Shown: in pieces, positions 1 to 7,966 of the stretch
How positions within the stretch are numbered: the stretch's first letter is position 1
Layout of the letters: the number at the start of each line of letters is the position of its first letter
Assembly: GCF_029522115.1 (NCBI RefSeq)
Contig: NZ_JAKWFK010000002.1
Location: 124,001-188,000, forward strand
DNA from: Trinickia sp. Y13
Lineage (GTDB): Bacteria > Pseudomonadota > Gammaproteobacteria > Burkholderiales > Burkholderiaceae
Length of the DNA: 64,000 nucleotides
Direction: 5' to 3'
The notes under the pieces: generated by a model
Databases searched by the model: none
Told to the model about the DNA's origin: nothing
Seen by the model: the letters and a program-made list of their open reading frames with translations, nothing else
Made by a program: the position numbers and the translations under genes

Positions 1-524
1 CCAAGAGCGCGTTGGCCAAGTCGGGCTTGAACTACGCGAACGTTGCGGCGCCGGCGGGCACGCAAGCGCAGATCAAGGTGGGCGACACCGTGATCGACAC
101 GTACGACGGCAAGGCGGCGGACGCGAAGGACAAGGCGAAGGCGTTCGACAAGACGCTGAGCGGTACGCTCAAGAGCGCGGGCTATCCGACGAAGGCCGAT
201 CCATCGCAGTTGAATTGGCCGATGACCGTGGCGATTCTGGCGCTGCTCGTGATCTACGTGACGATGGTGTACGGGCCGATCGCGGCGATGTTGGTCGAGA
301 TGTTCCCGACTCGGATCCGTTATACGTCGATGTCGCTGCCGTACCACATCGGCAATGGCTGGTTCGGCGGGTTCCTGCCGGCGACGGCGTTCGCGATCGT
401 CGCGGCGCAGGGCAATATTTACTCGGGGTTGTGGTATCCGGTCGTCGTCGCGCTTGGCACGTTCGTGATCGGCATGTTGTTCGTGAAGGAGACCAAGGAC
501 TCCAACATCTACGCGCAGGATTGA
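1..524 (+). CDS. MHS-family MFS symporter, C-terminal part (5' end outside window)
   Basis: The reading frame is open from the left edge (codons in phase with base 3), so the gene begins upstream and only about 173 C-terminal residues are visible. Two or three hydrophobic helices are present, including VAILALLVIYVTMVYGPIAA. They are followed by the sequence EMFPTRIRYTSMSLPYHIGN, which is characteristic of the metabolite:H+ symporter (MHS) branch of the major facilitator superfamily (proline/betaine, shikimate, alpha-ketoglutarate transporters). The protein ends in a short hydrophilic tail, KETKDSNIYAQD. It would be an inner-membrane proton-coupled importer of an organic acid or osmolyte. The substrate cannot be named from this fragment. 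A soluble loop of about 60 residues precedes the last helices. Confidence 0.85.
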   Translation, partial: KSALAKSGLNYANVAAPAGTQAQIKVGDTVIDTYDGKAADAKDKAKAFDKTLSGTLKSAGYPTKADPSQLNWPMTVAILALLVIYVTMVYGPIAAMLVEMFPTRIRYTSMSLPYHIGNGWFGGFLPATAFAIVAAQGNIYSGLWYPVVVALGTFVIGMLFVKETKDSNIYAQD

Positions 525-687
525 TGGAGTGACGGAAAGCGTGCCGGGCCGGGGTGCGGGGCCGCTGGGCGGCGGCCTCGCGGAGTGGCGCCGGGCTGGC
601 ACGCGGTGTGGCTCGGATTTGACGTGAGCGGGGTCGCATCAGGGGGTTGACAGCGCGGCCAGGCTTCACCATAATCCGTCTTCTTTC

Positions 688-764
<77 letters not shown>

Positions 765-777
765 GCTTCGAGAAAAA

Positions 778-809
778 GCCGCTGTTCCGCAAGGTTCAGC
801 GGCTTTTTT
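778..809 (+). terminator. Rho-independent terminator of tRNA-Met
   Basis: GCCGCTG (778-784) pairs with CAGCGGC (797-803), followed by six T residues (804-809). It sits 13 nt behind the CCA end of the tRNA. An A-tract on the 5' side would let it work weakly in the other direction, for transcripts arriving from the fic gene. Confidence 0.85.
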
Positions 810-930
810 GTCTTGGAACGATGGTAATGCGCCCGAACAGGCGCATTGGGCGTCCAAAGCGCGCGAGCGTTTTAGGTGCGGGCGGTTTTCCGGGAGCGGG
901 TGCTACACGCCACTGCTACCTTCCGTGGAC

Positions 931-1980
931 TCACTTCATTCCGTACCAGACGCCGCGCCCACTGCCGTGCTGCTCCAAATGTCCGCGTTCGATCAGAACG
1001 CGGAAGTGCAGCTTCAAGGTGTTGCGATTGCTGCCTGTCAGCTTGATCGCCTCGGCCATCGTGACGCGCCCATGCTCGCGGGCAAACTCCACGATTTGCA
1101 GGGACAGCGCAGGTAGCGCAGCCAGCACGATTTTCTCTCGCTCGACCTTCTTCTCGAGCCGCCGCACCTGCTCGGCCAGCGAGCGCAGAAAGAACAGCAG
1201 CCACGGCTGCCAGTTGGGCGCATCGGTACGAATCGTGCCCTGCGTCTGACGTAGGGCGAGATAGTAGGCTTCCTTGTTCACCTCGACCACGCTTTCCAGC
1301 GAGCTGTATGGAACATAGGCGTAGCCCGTCTGAAGCAGCAGCAAGGTCGTCAGCACGCGGCTGAGCCGTCCGTTGCCATCCTGAAACGGGTGGATTTCCA
1401 GGAATACAACCACGAAGACAGCGATGATGAGCAGCGGGTGCAGTTGCGCCTTTTCGCGCTCATCGTTGACCCACTGCACGAGTTCGGCCATCAAGCGAGG
1501 CGTGTCGAATGGCGATGCCGTTTCGAACACAATGCCGATCTGCACGCCATTCTCGTCGAAGGCGGCGACACTGTTGGAACTCGTCTTGTAGTGGCCCCGG
1601 CGGCGTTCGTCCTTCTGGCTGTATTGCAGCAGAATCTGATGGAGTTGCTTGATGTGGTTCTCGTTGAACGGGATGTCTTCCCATGCCCGGAACATCAAGT
1701 CCATCGACTCGGCGTAGCCTGCCACTTCCTGCTCGTCTCGCGTCTCGAACTGCTTGATGGCAATGTTGGATAGCAGTCGCCCGACATCACGGTCATTCAG
1801 CTTACTGCCCTCGATGCGGGTGGATGACCCGATGCTCTCGATGGTAGCGACGCGTCGCAAGGCGGAAAGTCGATCAGGCGCGAGCGTGCCCAAGGCGCGC
1901 CATGCGCCCTTGAATTCATCGAGCCGGGCAACCAGGCTCAAGATTTCCGGTGTGATCTGGAGGGTGTCGGTTCGGAACAT
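931..1980 (-). CDS. Fic family protein (class II, self-inhibited) with C-terminal winged helix
   Basis: The 349-residue protein carries the complete Fic motif HPFQDGNGR at residues 197-205. The motif includes the catalytic His and the phosphate-binding GNGR, so an AMP-transferase or related nucleotidyl or phosphoryl transfer activity on a target protein hydroxyl is expected in the cytoplasm. An inhibitory-helix motif SSTRIEG lies N-terminal to it (residues 52-58, Glu57). This places it among class II Fic proteins, which are restrained in cis. The last 70 or so residues (AEAIKLTGSNRNTLKLHFRV) look like a winged helix-turn-helix, so the protein could bind DNA, possibly its own promoter, which is rich in repeats. 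No antitoxin-like small gene sits beside it, consistent with self-inhibition. The start is the ATG at 1980. The target protein is unknown. Confidence 0.9.
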   Translation of the reverse strand: MFRTDTLQITPEILSLVARLDEFKGAWRALGTLAPDRLSALRRVATIESIGSSTRIEGSKLNDRDVGRLLSNIAIKQFETRDEQEVAGYAESMDLMFRAWEDIPFNENHIKQLHQILLQYSQKDERRRGHYKTSSNSVAAFDENGVQIGIVFETASPFDTPRLMAELVQWVNDEREKAQLHPLLIIAVFVVVFLEIHPFQDGNGRLSRVLTTLLLLQTGYAYVPYSSLESVVEVNKEAYYLALRQTQGTIRTDAPNWQPWLLFFLRSLAEQVRRLEKKVEREKIVLAALPALSLQIVEFAREHGRVTMAEAIKLTGSNRNTLKLHFRVLIERGHLEQHGSGRGVWYGMK

Positions 1981-1991
1981 GAACCGATATT

Positions 1992-2044
1992 ACACCCATT
2001 TACACCCATTTATCTGACAGCGGAGAAATGGGCTAAATGGGTGT
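1992..2044. promoter_or_regulatory. Operator-like direct and inverted repeats upstream of fic
   Basis: Twelve bases upstream of the fic start lie two tandem copies of ACACCCATTT (1992-2001, 2002-2011). Fourteen bases later the same element appears inverted as AAATGGG (2026-2032) and AAATGGGTGT (2035-2044), with another ATGGG at 2048-2052. This arrangement is typical of a binding site for a dimeric repressor. The C-terminal winged helix of the neighbouring Fic protein makes autoregulation a reasonable inference. No direct evidence of binding exists. Confidence 0.55.
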
Positions 2045-2349
2045 CGAATGGGTTGTCGGCGAACAGCGCCGCACCAACGATCGGCAGAAGCTTCCAGCAT
2101 CGATTCAAGGACATCACACACCTCCTTCGACGAAGGCTGCGCATGCGTCCGCAAACGGACATTCCAGCCGCCCAAAGCAGAACAAAGAGGTCGATCCGTC
2201 CGAAACGGAAATACCAAGCCAGTCATTCTGCGGTCACCTGCGGCCACGAGGCATCGCGAGTCGCCAAGCTCCGACACCTGGCCGAGGCGCTGTTTTTAAG
2301 GTACAAGAAATGCTTGGCGTTACCCGGTGGCCGTACCTGGGAGAAGGTC

Positions 2350-4032
2350 ATGGACTGCTCCGCTCGCACGCACGCTACGTCCCGCATCGTTCTGCGAAGC
2401 GCCATCGCCTGTCTGCTCGCCACGCTTTGCACATCGTGTAGCGGAGGCGGAGGCGCACCAGCCACCGCTAGCTCGGGCGGCACAGGCGGTGGCGCAGGAT
2501 CGGGCTCCGGGGCGGGTGCAGGCGCCCCCTCCACCGATGTCCTCACCTATCACAACGATCTCGCGCGCACCGGTCAATACCTGGCCGAAACGACGCTGAC
2601 GCCGTCCAACGTGAAGGCCGCGCAATTCGGCAAAGTCGCATTCCTCGCCGCCGACGGCAAGGTCGATGCTCAACCGCTCTACGTGAGCAACGTATCGATG
2701 AACGGCGCGACGCACAACGTCGTCTATGTCGCCACCGAACACGCGAGCCTGTACGCCTACGACGCCGACAGCTACGCCAAGCTTTGGCAGCGTTCTTTAC
2801 TGGGCAGCGGCGAAACCCCCAGCGACAACCGAAGCTGCAGCCAGATCACACCGGAAATCGGCATCACGTCCACGCCCGTCATCGACCGTTCGCGCGGCGC
2901 ACATGGCGTGATCTACGCCGTCGCGATGAGCAAGGACGCGAACGGCGCCTATCATCAGCGGCTTCACGCGCTCGATCTCTCCACGGGCACCGAGATGCTA
3001 CGCGGCCCGGTCGAGATCGCAGCAACGTTCCCCGGCACGGGTGCGAACAGCGCCAACGGCGTCACCCTCTTCGATCCCAAGCAATACGCCGAGCGTCAGG
3101 CACTAACGCTCGTGGGCGGCAATCTCTATCTGGCGTGGACGTCGCATTGCGATGAGGGCGCATACGCCGGCTGGATCATGGCCTACAGCGCCGACACGCT
3201 CGCACAAACGAGCGTCTTGAACGTCACCCCCAACGGCAGCGAAGGCTCCGTCTGGATGAGCGGCGCGGGGATGGCCTCCGACGGCACGTCGCTCTACTTC
3301 CTCGACGCGAACGGCACATTCGATACGACGCTGGACGGCAACGGCTTCCCGTCGCGCGGGGACTACGGCAATACATTCCTGAAGCTGGCAATCTCGCCGA
3401 AGCTTTCCGTGATCGATTATTTCGCGCCATTCGACACGGTGACCGAGTCGAATCAGGATATCGATCTGGGCTCGGGCGGTGTGCTCGTACTCCCCGATCT
3501 CGTCGATGCAAACGGCACGACACGGCATCTCGCCGTCGGCGCAGGTAAAGACAAAAAGATCTATGTCGTCGATCGCAATGCGATGGGCAAATTCAACAGC
3601 ACGAAAAACGCCATCTGGCAGGAAATCGACGGGCAACTCGGCGGCGGCGTGTTCAGCATGCCGGCGTATTACCGCAACGTCGTTTATTACGGCGCCGTCG
3701 GCGATGCGCTCAAAGCCTTTCCGATTACCGCCGCACGCTTGGCCGCGACGCCGGCGTCGAAGAGCCCGGGCGTCTTCCCCTATCCCGGCGCGACGCCGAG
3801 CATCTCCGCCAATGGCTCGCAAAACGCCATCGTTTGGGCCGCGGAAAACGGCAGCGTGGGCGCGCTGCATGCATTCGACGCGAGCAATCTGTCGCACGAG
3901 CTTTACAACAGCAATCAGTCAGGCACGCGCGATCACTTCGGTGCGGGCAACAAGTTCATCACGCCGATGATCGCGCATGGGCATGTGTATGTCGGCGCCA
4001 CCAATGGGGTGGCAGTATTTGGGCAACGCTAA
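2350..4032 (+). CDS. Secreted PQQ-like beta-propeller lipoprotein, function unknown
   Basis: The frame is open from 2041, but the ATG at 2350 is preferred: it has GGGAGAAGG just upstream and begins a signal peptide. The hydrophobic stretch (residues 13-27) ends in CTSC, so Cys30 is a plausible though atypical lipidation site. It is followed by a Gly/Ser/Ala-rich linker (residues 31-55). The 560-residue product then has repeated blade-like segments such as HNVVYVATEHASLYAYDA and LYLAWTSHCDEG, resembling the PQQ-like/BamB type of quinoprotein-fold propeller. No dehydrogenase active-site pattern or heme motif was recognised, so a structural or binding role in the periplasm or at the outer membrane is more likely than enzymatic activity. 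It stands alone between fic (divergent) and a UPF0114 gene. Specific function is not assignable. Confidence 0.75.
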   Translation: MDCSARTHATSRIVLRSAIACLLATLCTSCSGGGGAPATASSGGTGGGAGSGSGAGAGAPSTDVLTYHNDLARTGQYLAETTLTPSNVKAAQFGKVAFLAADGKVDAQPLYVSNVSMNGATHNVVYVATEHASLYAYDADSYAKLWQRSLLGSGETPSDNRSCSQITPEIGITSTPVIDRSRGAHGVIYAVAMSKDANGAYHQRLHALDLSTGTEMLRGPVEIAATFPGTGANSANGVTLFDPKQYAERQALTLVGGNLYLAWTSHCDEGAYAGWIMAYSADTLAQTSVLNVTPNGSEGSVWMSGAGMASDGTSLYFLDANGTFDTTLDGNGFPSRGDYGNTFLKLAISPKLSVIDYFAPFDTVTESNQDIDLGSGGVLVLPDLVDANGTTRHLAVGAGKDKKIYVVDRNAMGKFNSTKNAIWQEIDGQLGGGVFSMPAYYRNVVYYGAVGDALKAFPITAARLAATPASKSPGVFPYPGATPSISANGSQNAIVWAAENGSVGALHAFDASNLSHELYNSNQSGTRDHFGAGNKFITPMIAHGHVYVGATNGVAVFGQR

Positions 4033-4128
4033 GTCACAAGGTAATTGTAAAATTGCGGCTTCGCCCGGCACCTGGCGACGCTCGCGCCATGTGCGCCAAC
4101 GCCCGACCCACGACAGGAACGACACCCC

Positions 4129-4659
4129 ATGCATCAACGCCGCCCCCTCGAAAAACTGCTCGAGTTCTCGCTGTTCAAATCCCGCTGGCTGCTCGCGCCG
4201 TTCTACGTCGGCCTCGTCTTTTCTCTGGTAATGCTGCTGGTCGCATTCGTCAATGAGCTCGTGCATGGCCTAACGGGCCTCATGCATGCAACCGCCGAGC
4301 AAATCATTCTGGCGACGCTCGGCCTCATCGACCTTTCGCTCGCGGCCAATCTCGTCGTCATCGTGATTTTTTCCGGCTACGAGAACTTCATTTCGAAGAT
4401 CGACACCGGCGATAGCGAAGACCGGCCGAGTTGGATGGGTACGCTCGACTTCTCGGGTTTGAAGATGAAGTTGATCGGCTCGATCGTGGCGATTTCGGCC
4501 ATTTCACTGCTGCGCGCGTTCATGAGCTTGACCGAGCGGGACATCTCGCTCGACGAGCCTCGTCTGCGCTGGCTCGTGGTGCTGCATCTGACGTTCATCG
4601 TCTCGGGCGTGCTCTTCGCGACGATGGACTGGATCGCCGCGCGCGCCGAGCGTCATTGA
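4129..4659 (+). CDS. UPF0114 (YqhA-like) integral membrane protein
   Basis: The protein has 176 residues with about four transmembrane helices (around residues 20-45, 60-85, 105-130 and 145-165). It begins with LEKLLEFSLFKSRWLLAPFY and contains the conserved ENFISKID loop, both hallmarks of the YqhA/TIGR00645 family of small inner-membrane proteins. The family has no settled biochemical role. Its length matches the family (about 165-180 residues). It starts 97 nt after the propeller lipoprotein and could be cotranscribed with it. It is convergent with the diguanylate cyclase gene. Confidence 0.9.
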   Translation: MHQRRPLEKLLEFSLFKSRWLLAPFYVGLVFSLVMLLVAFVNELVHGLTGLMHATAEQIILATLGLIDLSLAANLVVIVIFSGYENFISKIDTGDSEDRPSWMGTLDFSGLKMKLIGSIVAISAISLLRAFMSLTERDISLDEPRLRWLVVLHLTFIVSGVLFATMDWIAARAERH

Positions 4660-4747
4660 GGGAGAAGCCGTTCTAGGCGTCGGGTACTCAGTACTACCAG
4701 GCACTAGGCGGCAACCGGCACGCGGCGCACCGGCCGCCGCGGCTCAC

Positions 4748-5701
4748 TCACGCCGAATGCGTGTGCACGATGCACACCTGATTGCGGCCGCCGTGCTTGG
4801 CATCGTAGAGCGCGTGATCCGCCTCCGATACAAGCGAGGCAACATTCGTGAGCCCATCGTAAGCCACGCTGCCGCCCACGCTCACCGTCACTTTCAGCGG
4901 CCCCGTCGATACCTCGAGCGCATCGTCCTCGATGGCGGCCCGGATCTTCTCGCCCACCACCGCCGCGCCCACTTCGTCGCAATGCGGAAGGATCACGATG
5001 AATTCCTCGCCGCCGTAACGCCCCACCACGTCGCTGTTGCGCAATTGGGGCGACACGGTCGCCGCGATCTTGCGCAGCACGGCGTCGCCCATCGGGTGGC
5101 CGTACGTATCGTTGATGCGCTTGAAATGATCGATATCGAACAACAGCACGGCAAACGCATCCTGGTGACGCGTCCAGCTGTTGTATTCGGCCTGCAAGCG
5201 CCGGTCGACGTGGCGGCGGTTGTAAAGCCCCGTCAATGCGTCGCGCTCCGAGGAATCGCGCAATGCCTCGAGCGCAACCTCACGCTCTTTCCATGCAACG
5301 GCCAATTCGGTGACATCCGCAATCGTGACGCAGACGGCCACGACTTCGCCGTTCTCGATCAGCGGCATGAACGCGCAGTCCTGCTGCATCAAATCGAGCG
5401 AGCCCGTGATCGGACAATCGTGCTCGAAGGGCAGCAGCCACGGGCGATGTTGCCAGGACGAAAACGAACCGCTATGCAGCAAAAACACCGTGTCGAATTT
5501 GCGCTTGAGCCAAGCGCGCGGCAAATCGGGGAAGCAATCGAAGAAACTGCAACCGATCGCCTTCGCTGCGGGCAGGCCGCTATGCTCGTCCATGAAGCGG
5601 TTCCACAGCACGATTCGGTAATCGCGATCCACGGCGAAAATGCCGAGGCCAACGCGCTCGAGCGCGAGCTCGCTTAGACGAGCGGTGCCTGGAATGTCCA
5701 T
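4748..5701 (-). CDS. PAS-GGDEF diguanylate cyclase
   Basis: A PAS-like sensor domain occupies roughly residues 8-130 (GIFAVDRDYRIVLWNRFMDE). It is joined by a short helical linker to a GGDEF domain (residues 150-310). The active site reads GGEEF (about 230-234), and an RxxD motif (RNSD, 221-224) lies five residues before it, the spacing of a product-inhibition I-site. An active, feedback-controlled cyclase making cyclic di-GMP from two GTP is therefore expected. The start is taken at the ATG of MDIPG, which has AGAAG six bases upstream. A TTG two codons earlier lacks ribosome-binding spacing. It is the third gene of a chemotaxis-type operon, 17 bp after the CheC-like gene, which links motility signalling to c-di-GMP. 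Confidence 0.92.
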   Translation of the reverse strand: MDIPGTARLSELALERVGLGIFAVDRDYRIVLWNRFMDEHSGLPAAKAIGCSFFDCFPDLPRAWLKRKFDTVFLLHSGSFSSWQHRPWLLPFEHDCPITGSLDLMQQDCAFMPLIENGEVVAVCVTIADVTELAVAWKEREVALEALRDSSERDALTGLYNRRHVDRRLQAEYNSWTRHQDAFAVLLFDIDHFKRINDTYGHPMGDAVLRKIAATVSPQLRNSDVVGRYGGEEFIVILPHCDEVGAAVVGEKIRAAIEDDALEVSTGPLKVTVSVGGSVAYDGLTNVASLVSEADHALYDAKHGGRNQVCIVHTHSA

Positions 5702-5718
5702 CTGCAACTTCTATTCGT

Positions 5719-6351
5719 TCAAAGATTCGCGAGAAAACCGTCGAGCGCGCTGACGAGCGACTGCACCGCCTTGGCGGTCATGAGCGTGAGCAAATGCGAG
5801 CCGAACACGCCGTCTTCGGTTTGCAAGTTCACCTCGAGCAACAGCGCACGGTCCCAAGGCAGCTTCGACGGATGCAACACCTCTTCGAGGTCCAGTTGCA
5901 CGCCGATCAACCGCGGCGGCGTAAACGTGGGCAACTGCTCGAGCTGCTCGAACAGGCCCGTCAAGCATGCGCCCGCAATCAGGTTCGCCACGTCCGACAG
6001 CACTTCGGCATCCGACATGTCTTCGTTGCTCGCTTCCTCGTCGGACGCATCCTGCGCGCGGAACACGAACTTCATGTGCTCCGCGCTGCGGCTGTCGAAC
6101 AGGGAGATCGCCTCACCGGCGATATCGCAACGAAAACTCTGGCGCAGCGCCGTGACCGGCTCCGTGAAATCGAGCATGTCGCGCACGGCGGAAGGCAAGG
6201 TGTCGGTATCGACCATGCGAATGCGAGGCACCGATAGATGCACGAAGCGCCCGAGCAGCGCGGCAAGACGCGCGCCCGCTTGGCCCATGCCAATGTTCGC
6301 GATCTCTTGCAGCGCGTCGCGCTGATCTTCGGTGAGGATGGGCTCACTCAT
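5719..6351 (-). CDS. CheC/CheX-like chemotaxis phosphatase
   Basis: The 210-residue protein opens with QRDALQEIANIGMGQAG, which fits the CheC-family active-site pattern D/S-xxx-E-xx-N-xxx-G. A second, more degenerate helix (EVLSDVANLIAGACLTG, around residues 120-136) retains Asp and Asn in equivalent positions. CheC-type proteins dephosphorylate CheY-like regulators in the cytoplasm. The gene overlaps the response regulator gene upstream by 8 bp (shared ATGAGTGA), so the regulator is the obvious substrate, and the two are translationally coupled. Confidence 0.85.
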   Translation of the reverse strand: MSEPILTEDQRDALQEIANIGMGQAGARLAALLGRFVHLSVPRIRMVDTDTLPSAVRDMLDFTEPVTALRQSFRCDIAGEAISLFDSRSAEHMKFVFRAQDASDEEASNEDMSDAEVLSDVANLIAGACLTGLFEQLEQLPTFTPPRLIGVQLDLEEVLHPSKLPWDRALLLEVNLQTEDGVFGSHLLTLMTAKAVQSLVSALDGFLANL

Positions 6352-6712
6352 ACAAACCGTACTCTTTCAGAACAGGCATCAGCTTGGCGTTCGTCACCGG
6401 TTTGTCGATGAAAGCCACAGCGCCCAGCGCTTTCACACGCGCTTTCGCTTCGGGCTGAATGTCGGCGGACACGACGATCACGAAACTGTCGAGCCCTTCT
6501 GCGCGCACGGTTTCCAATACGTCGAATCCAGTCATGCCCGGCATCGTCAAATCCAAGAACATGACCGATGCCTGCCCGGCACGATAGGCAGCGAGCGCAT
6601 CTTGCCCGTTCGCTGCCTGCGTTATCTCGACGTCCCACGCTTCCGGCAAAGCGTTGATTAGCAGTCGGCGGGCGAGCGTCGAATCGTCCACGACCAGTAC
6701 AGGCAATCCCAT
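6344..6712 (-). CDS. CheY-like single-domain response regulator
   Basis: The 122-residue receiver has the acidic pocket Asp9/Asp10, the phosphoacceptor Asp54 (FLDLTMPG), a Ser in the switch position (VVSAD) and the invariant Lys (DKP). It has no output domain, so it acts by protein contact or by controlling the diguanylate cyclase two genes downstream. The open frame extends to 6814, but the ATG at 6712 is chosen because AAGGA lies nine bases upstream and the receiver fold begins there. It is the first gene of the operon. No histidine kinase is adjacent, so the phosphodonor is encoded elsewhere. Confidence 0.9.
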   Translation of the reverse strand: MGLPVLVVDDSTLARRLLINALPEAWDVEITQAANGQDALAAYRAGQASVMFLDLTMPGMTGFDVLETVRAEGLDSFVIVVSADIQPEAKARVKALGAVAFIDKPVTNAKLMPVLKEYGLYE

Positions 6713-6791
6713 TTCGGCGGTTCCTTCATAGCCACGTTCGGTATAACGGCCCATGCGGGCAGATCTGAAGTACTCATAAACCCCAACGATA

Positions 6792-6832
6792 GAAAACGTT
6801 TTCAATCGTCGCAAACGTTAGCGGAAACGTTA
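6792..6832. promoter_or_regulatory. Triple AACGTT operator-like cluster upstream of the response regulator operon
   Basis: A perfect 12-bp palindrome GAAAACGTTTTC (6792-6803) is followed by CAAACGTTA (6812-6820) and AAACGTTA (6825-6832). The core AACGTT is therefore repeated three times, with centres 19 and 12 bp apart. The cluster lies about 80-120 bp upstream of the response regulator start. The cores resemble LacI/PurR-family half-sites. The protein that would bind is unknown. Confidence 0.4.
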
Positions 6833-7065
6833 AATTGCACCGAACATTTCTTCATGGGCGCTTTTATCGATTTTTATATTCGACATGAGGCTACAGGATA
6901 GCGCTCGAACCCAGCCGAGTCCGGTCGGTGCGTCGTGCGCGCCAATCCAGTTCAATAAAAAAGGGAATGATCGAATCCCCGCTTACGGTTCATTTCGATC
7001 GACAGCAAAACCACTAAGGCGCACGGCCCGATAAGAAGCCTGCAGTATCCCGATCCCAAGCCGCA

Positions 7066-7079
7066 TTGATCTAAATCAA
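7066..7079. promoter_or_regulatory. FNR/ANR-type box
   Basis: TTGAT-CTAA-ATCAA matches the FNR/ANR consensus TTGATNNNNATCAA at every defined base. Its centre lies 119 bp upstream of the deoR-like start codon and 43 bp before a TATAAT hexamer. That is not a classical class I or II spacing for a start site placed by that hexamer, so its functional target is uncertain. Confidence 0.5.
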
Positions 7080-7112
7080 AACAAAATGACGTCGCGGGGC
7101 AACTTCGCTTGT

Positions 7113-7118
7113 TATAAT
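7113..7118 (+). promoter_or_regulatory. Putative -10 element of the deoR-like gene
   Basis: The hexamer TATAAT lies 73 bp upstream of the regulator ATG. No recognisable -35 hexamer sits 16-18 bp upstream, so the promoter would depend on an activator or be weak. A second AT-rich hexamer, TATAAA, is at 7135-7140. Confidence 0.4.
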
Positions 7119-7191
7119 CCGATCACGCTCACGCTATAAAGCTAACGCGCGCGTTCCACCCCTACTTTTCCGGCGCTTTCGACACGCATTC

Positions 7192-7920
7192 ATGATTAAA
7201 CCCGATCGCCTGCGAGCGCTGGCCGATGCGCTCGCCAAGCACAGTGTCATGCGCCTGCGCGACGCGGCCGCTTTGCTCGGCGTGTCGGAGATGACCGTGC
7301 GGCGCGATATCGCCGCCAATCCCGAGCGCTTCACCTATCTGGGCGGCTATATCGTCAGCGCCGCGAATGTGCCGAACGCCGCCGGTTATTCGCTCGAGCA
7401 GGAGCAAGACCACTTCGCGCAAGCCAAGGCGCAAGCGTCGGCCCATGCGGCGCAACTGATCGTCGATAACGAAACCATCTTCATCGATTGCGGCACGACG
7501 CTCACCACCCTCGCACGCCTCATCCCGGCGCAGGTTCAAGTCACCGTCGTCTGCTACTCGCTCAATATCGCCGAGATCCTGCGGCGCATGCCGAACGTGC
7601 GGATGATCTTGCTCGGCGGCGTATACGTGCCCTCGTCCGATTCGTTCGCGGGTGATGAGAGCCTCGAGATGCTGCGGCGAATGGGCATCAACAAGGCCTT
7701 CATTTCCGCAGGCGGCGTGGATAGCGCGCGCGGCGTGACCTGCTGGAATTTCCATGAAGTGGCGATCAAACAAGCCGCCATGACGAGCGCCGTAGAGCGC
7801 TATCTCGTCGCCGATACGAGCAAATTCGGCGTGGTCAAAGCCGTGCGCTTCTCGCAGATCGACGAGTTCGATTCGATCATCACCGAGAACGGGCTCGAGC
7901 CGCGCGAGCGGCGCGCATAA
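7192..7920 (+). CDS. DeoR-family transcriptional regulator of the adjacent sugar operon
   Basis: The 242-residue protein has an N-terminal helix-turn-helix (MRLRDAAALLGVSEMTVRRD, residues 18-37) and a C-terminal sugar-phosphate-sensing domain. The sensing domain contains FIDCGTTLTTL, the ILLGGVYVPSSDSFAGDES region and a terminal ADTSKFG motif, as in DeoR/GlpR regulators. It would repress in the absence of a phosphorylated sugar. It is convergent with the last gene of the eight-gene deoC/ABC operon, and operator-like inverted repeats sit in that operon's promoter. Deoxyribose-5-phosphate is the natural guess for the inducer, by analogy with E. coli DeoR. This is an inference. Confidence 0.85.
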   Translation: MIKPDRLRALADALAKHSVMRLRDAAALLGVSEMTVRRDIAANPERFTYLGGYIVSAANVPNAAGYSLEQEQDHFAQAKAQASAHAAQLIVDNETIFIDCGTTLTTLARLIPAQVQVTVVCYSLNIAEILRRMPNVRMILLGGVYVPSSDSFAGDESLEMLRRMGINKAFISAGGVDSARGVTCWNFHEVAIKQAAMTSAVERYLVADTSKFGVVKAVRFSQIDEFDSIITENGLEPRERRA

Positions 7921-7928
7921 CAAACAGA

Positions 7929-7947
7929 GCGCCGCAGCGTGCGGCGC
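7929..7947. terminator. Hairpin between convergent genes
   Basis: GCGCCGCA (7929-7936) and TGCGGCGC (7940-7947) form a perfect 8-bp stem with a three-base loop. It sits in the 46-bp gap between the convergent deoR-like gene and the last permease gene. No T-tract follows on either strand, so it may be an inefficient bidirectional terminator or a 3'-end stabiliser. Confidence 0.45.
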
Positions 7948-7966
7948 CCGTCGCTCGTGTGCGGCG

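Larger units (their letters stand above)
6713..7191. other. Divergent intergenic region between the chemotaxis operon and the deoR-like gene
   Basis: This 479-bp region has no convincing gene. It holds a cluster of three AACGTT-centred sites near the chemotaxis promoter side, an FNR/ANR-type box, and a TATAAT hexamer ahead of the regulator gene (annotated separately). Between 6840 and 7060 the sequence is comparatively AT-rich and shows nothing else recognisable. Confidence 0.6.

Noticed and set aside
2290-2350. Possible riboswitch upstream of the propeller lipoprotein
   Set aside because: The sequence between the T-run and the start codon has GC-rich complementarity but no recognisable riboswitch core.
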